64,000 nt of DNA from Acidimicrobium ferrooxidans DSM 10331. Its GTDB lineage: Bacteria > Actinomycetota > Acidimicrobiia > Acidimicrobiales > Acidimicrobiaceae. The notes beneath the pieces are model-generated. The model saw only the letters and a program-made list of their open reading frames with translations, did no database searches and had not been told where the DNA came from. A program made the translations under genes and the position numbers. How positions within the stretch are numbered: position 1 is the first letter of the stretch; each line of letters starts with the position of its first letter. The stretch spans positions 1,182,001-1,246,000 of the forward strand of contig NC_013124.1 in NCBI RefSeq assembly GCF_000023265.1, in the 5' to 3' direction. This document shows, one piece after another, positions 62,953 to 64,000 of this stretch.

Positions 62953-64000
62953 CTACGGCTGCCCGAACGCGACCGGCGTACCCGACCACCCGATCGGGTC
63001 GACGGCGACCGGCCGACCGGGTTCCGTGGCTTCGACCACCGACCCGCCGCCGACGTAGATGGCGACGTGGTCGATACCGGACGACCCCAACGTATCGTAG
63101 AAGACAAGATCACCGGGGACCAGCTGCCCGTAGCCGATAGGCGCCGAGTCGGCGGCCTGCGCAGCGGCGTCGTGCGGGAGGGCAAGGCCGAGCTGGGCGA
63201 AGACGTAGCTCACGAGCCCCGAACAGTCGAAGTACTGCACCCCTCCTGACCACTGGCCCGCGGCGCCATAGGAGTAACCGGTATCCCCGCGCGCCGCGAT
63301 GGCTTCGGCGATCGAGGCCGCCTGCTCGAGCAGCGATGCGGACGCACCCTGAGCCGGCGGCGTCGCGGCAACCGCCGCCGTCTCGGTGGCGAGTTGGACA
63401 CTCGCCCGCTGCTCGACCGCTCGCTGCTGAGCGGCTTGGGCCTGAGCGACGAGCTGGGCCATCTGGCCCTTCAGCGACGCCAACGCCGACTCGACGGACG
63501 CCTGCTCGCTCGCGGCCGCCGCTCGCGCAGCGGCGGCTACCGCCGCCGTCTGGCTCGCCGAACGCACGAGTGCCGCGAGCTGGGTTCGCTCGACCTCGAG
63601 CGCGAGTGCCATGGCCCGATACTGGGCGACGAGGCTTGTCTCGTCGGTCGCGGCGACCGACACGTCCGTCTGGACGATCGCTGCGCTGTTCGGGCTCCCG
63701 GCGAGCACCGCCCCCATGCCCGCCAATGCGTCACCGCTGGTGAACTGATCGAGGGCCGCACGGGCGAGCCGGGCCCGTTCACGCCCGAGCGCCTGTGTCT
63801 CGCTCGCGATACGCGCACGCACACCCGCGAGCTCGGCCTGATCCTGGGCGAGTTGCGCCGTCGCCGCGTCGTAGCGCTCCGCCGCGACCTGGACCGCACC
63901 GTCGAGGGCGGTGAGCTTCGCAGCGAGCTGAGCCGCTTCGGACTGGTCGGTGGCGAGATCGACGGGACGCGCAAGCGGCACTGCTTGGAGCGAGGCCGTC
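62953..64000 (-). CDS. Secreted NlpC/P60 cell-wall endopeptidase (start beyond window)
   Basis: At least 349 residues; the first codons lie right of the window. The preserved N-terminal residues (TASLQAVPLARPVD) look like the end of a signal peptide. A long Ala/Gln/Glu coiled coil follows (about 220 residues), then an NlpC/P60 catalytic domain with YFDCSGLVSY (nucleophile Cys) and GIDHVAIYVG (His). Such proteins cut peptidoglycan stem peptides during division. The coiled coil resembles that of RipA-type hydrolases, where it is autoinhibitory or partner-binding. Confidence 0.9.
   Translation of the reverse strand, partial: TASLQAVPLARPVDLATDQSEAAQLAAKLTALDGAVQVAAERYDAATAQLAQDQAELAGVRARIASETQALGRERARLARAALDQFTSGDALAGMGAVLAGSPNSAAIVQTDVSVAATDETSLVAQYRAMALALEVERTQLAALVRSASQTAAVAAAARAAAASEQASVESALASLKGQMAQLVAQAQAAQQRAVEQRASVQLATETAAVAATPPAQGASASLLEQAASIAEAIAARGDTGYSYGAAGQWSGGVQYFDCSGLVSYVFAQLGLALPHDAAAQAADSAPIGYGQLVPGDLVFYDTLGSSGIDHVAIYVGGGSVVEATEPGRPVAVDPIGWSGTPVAFGQP

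Noticed and set aside
61163-63058. 631-residue plus-strand open frame
   Set aside because: Antisense to the GAF-GGDEF gene; Arg/Glu/His-rich with no domain, while the minus strand has intact motifs.

Overview
The window is a high-GC (roughly two thirds G+C by eye), densely coded stretch of a Gram-positive actinobacterial chromosome. A tlyA-nadK-recN cluster, LCP and NlpC/P60 wall proteins, many GTG starts and high GC all point to Actinobacteria. An acid-type glutamic peptidase, Kdp potassium uptake, acyl-CoA ligases and copper handling would suit an acidophilic Acidimicrobiia-like organism. That placement is an inference; no rRNA gene is present to confirm it.

Layout. 1-4.1 kb: recN (cut by the window edge), nadK, tlyA, a PAP2 phosphatase and an MFS exporter. 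4.2-15.1 kb: a peptide/nickel-type ABC transporter with two near-duplicate lipoprotein binding proteins flanking a permease pair, then an LCP wall ligase, an HMG-CoA lyase and, on the other strand, a fused double ATPase that probably powers the transporter. 15.2-21.0 kb: tRNA-Leu(GAG), a radical SAM protein, and a minus-strand acyl-CoA ligase / small coiled-coil / acetoacetyl-CoA ligase unit. 21.0-26.0 kb: thiO-thiS-thiG-thiD, then a GGDEF-EAL enzyme. 26.0-31.0 kb: FMN reductase, pheA and tyrA on the minus strand, a PNPOx-like protein, a geranylgeranyl-reductase-family flavoprotein and tRNA-Cys. 31.4-33.8 kb: copper chaperone and a P1B ATPase with altered catalytic motifs, then tRNA-Val.

33.8-38.8 kb is the accessory part: a decayed IS256-type transposase, a toxin-antitoxin pair enclosed by direct repeats that resemble the 3' end of the adjacent tRNA-Val, a methyltransferase, an orphan protein and several non-coding stretches.

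38.8-49.6 kb: an eqolisin-type peptidase, an MFS protein with a large inverted repeat at its start, an ArsR-rhodanese regulator, and the Kdp system. KdpD is divided into two divergent genes 18 bp apart: the kinase half is coupled to kdpE and arsR, the Walker/UspA half points toward kdpC. kdpA-kdpB-kdpC overlap by ATGA.

49.7-64.0 kb: a small membrane protein, MFS and amino-acid permeases, a hydratase, an E1/ThiF-like protein, IS3 debris, tRNA-Arg, an ECF sigma/anti-sigma pair, a SixA-like phosphatase, xseA-xseB, a class III aminotransferase, a GAF-GGDEF cyclase and an NlpC/P60 peptidase cut by the right edge.

The points most worth a second look are the split divergent KdpD, the P1B ATPase with DRTGT and TGR in place of DKTGT and TGE, a ThiS ending Gly-Gly-Ala-Ser, the 608-bp perfect identity between the two binding-protein genes, and the tRNA-Val-like repeats around the toxin-antitoxin module. 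No CRISPR array, rRNA operon or riboswitch was recognised.
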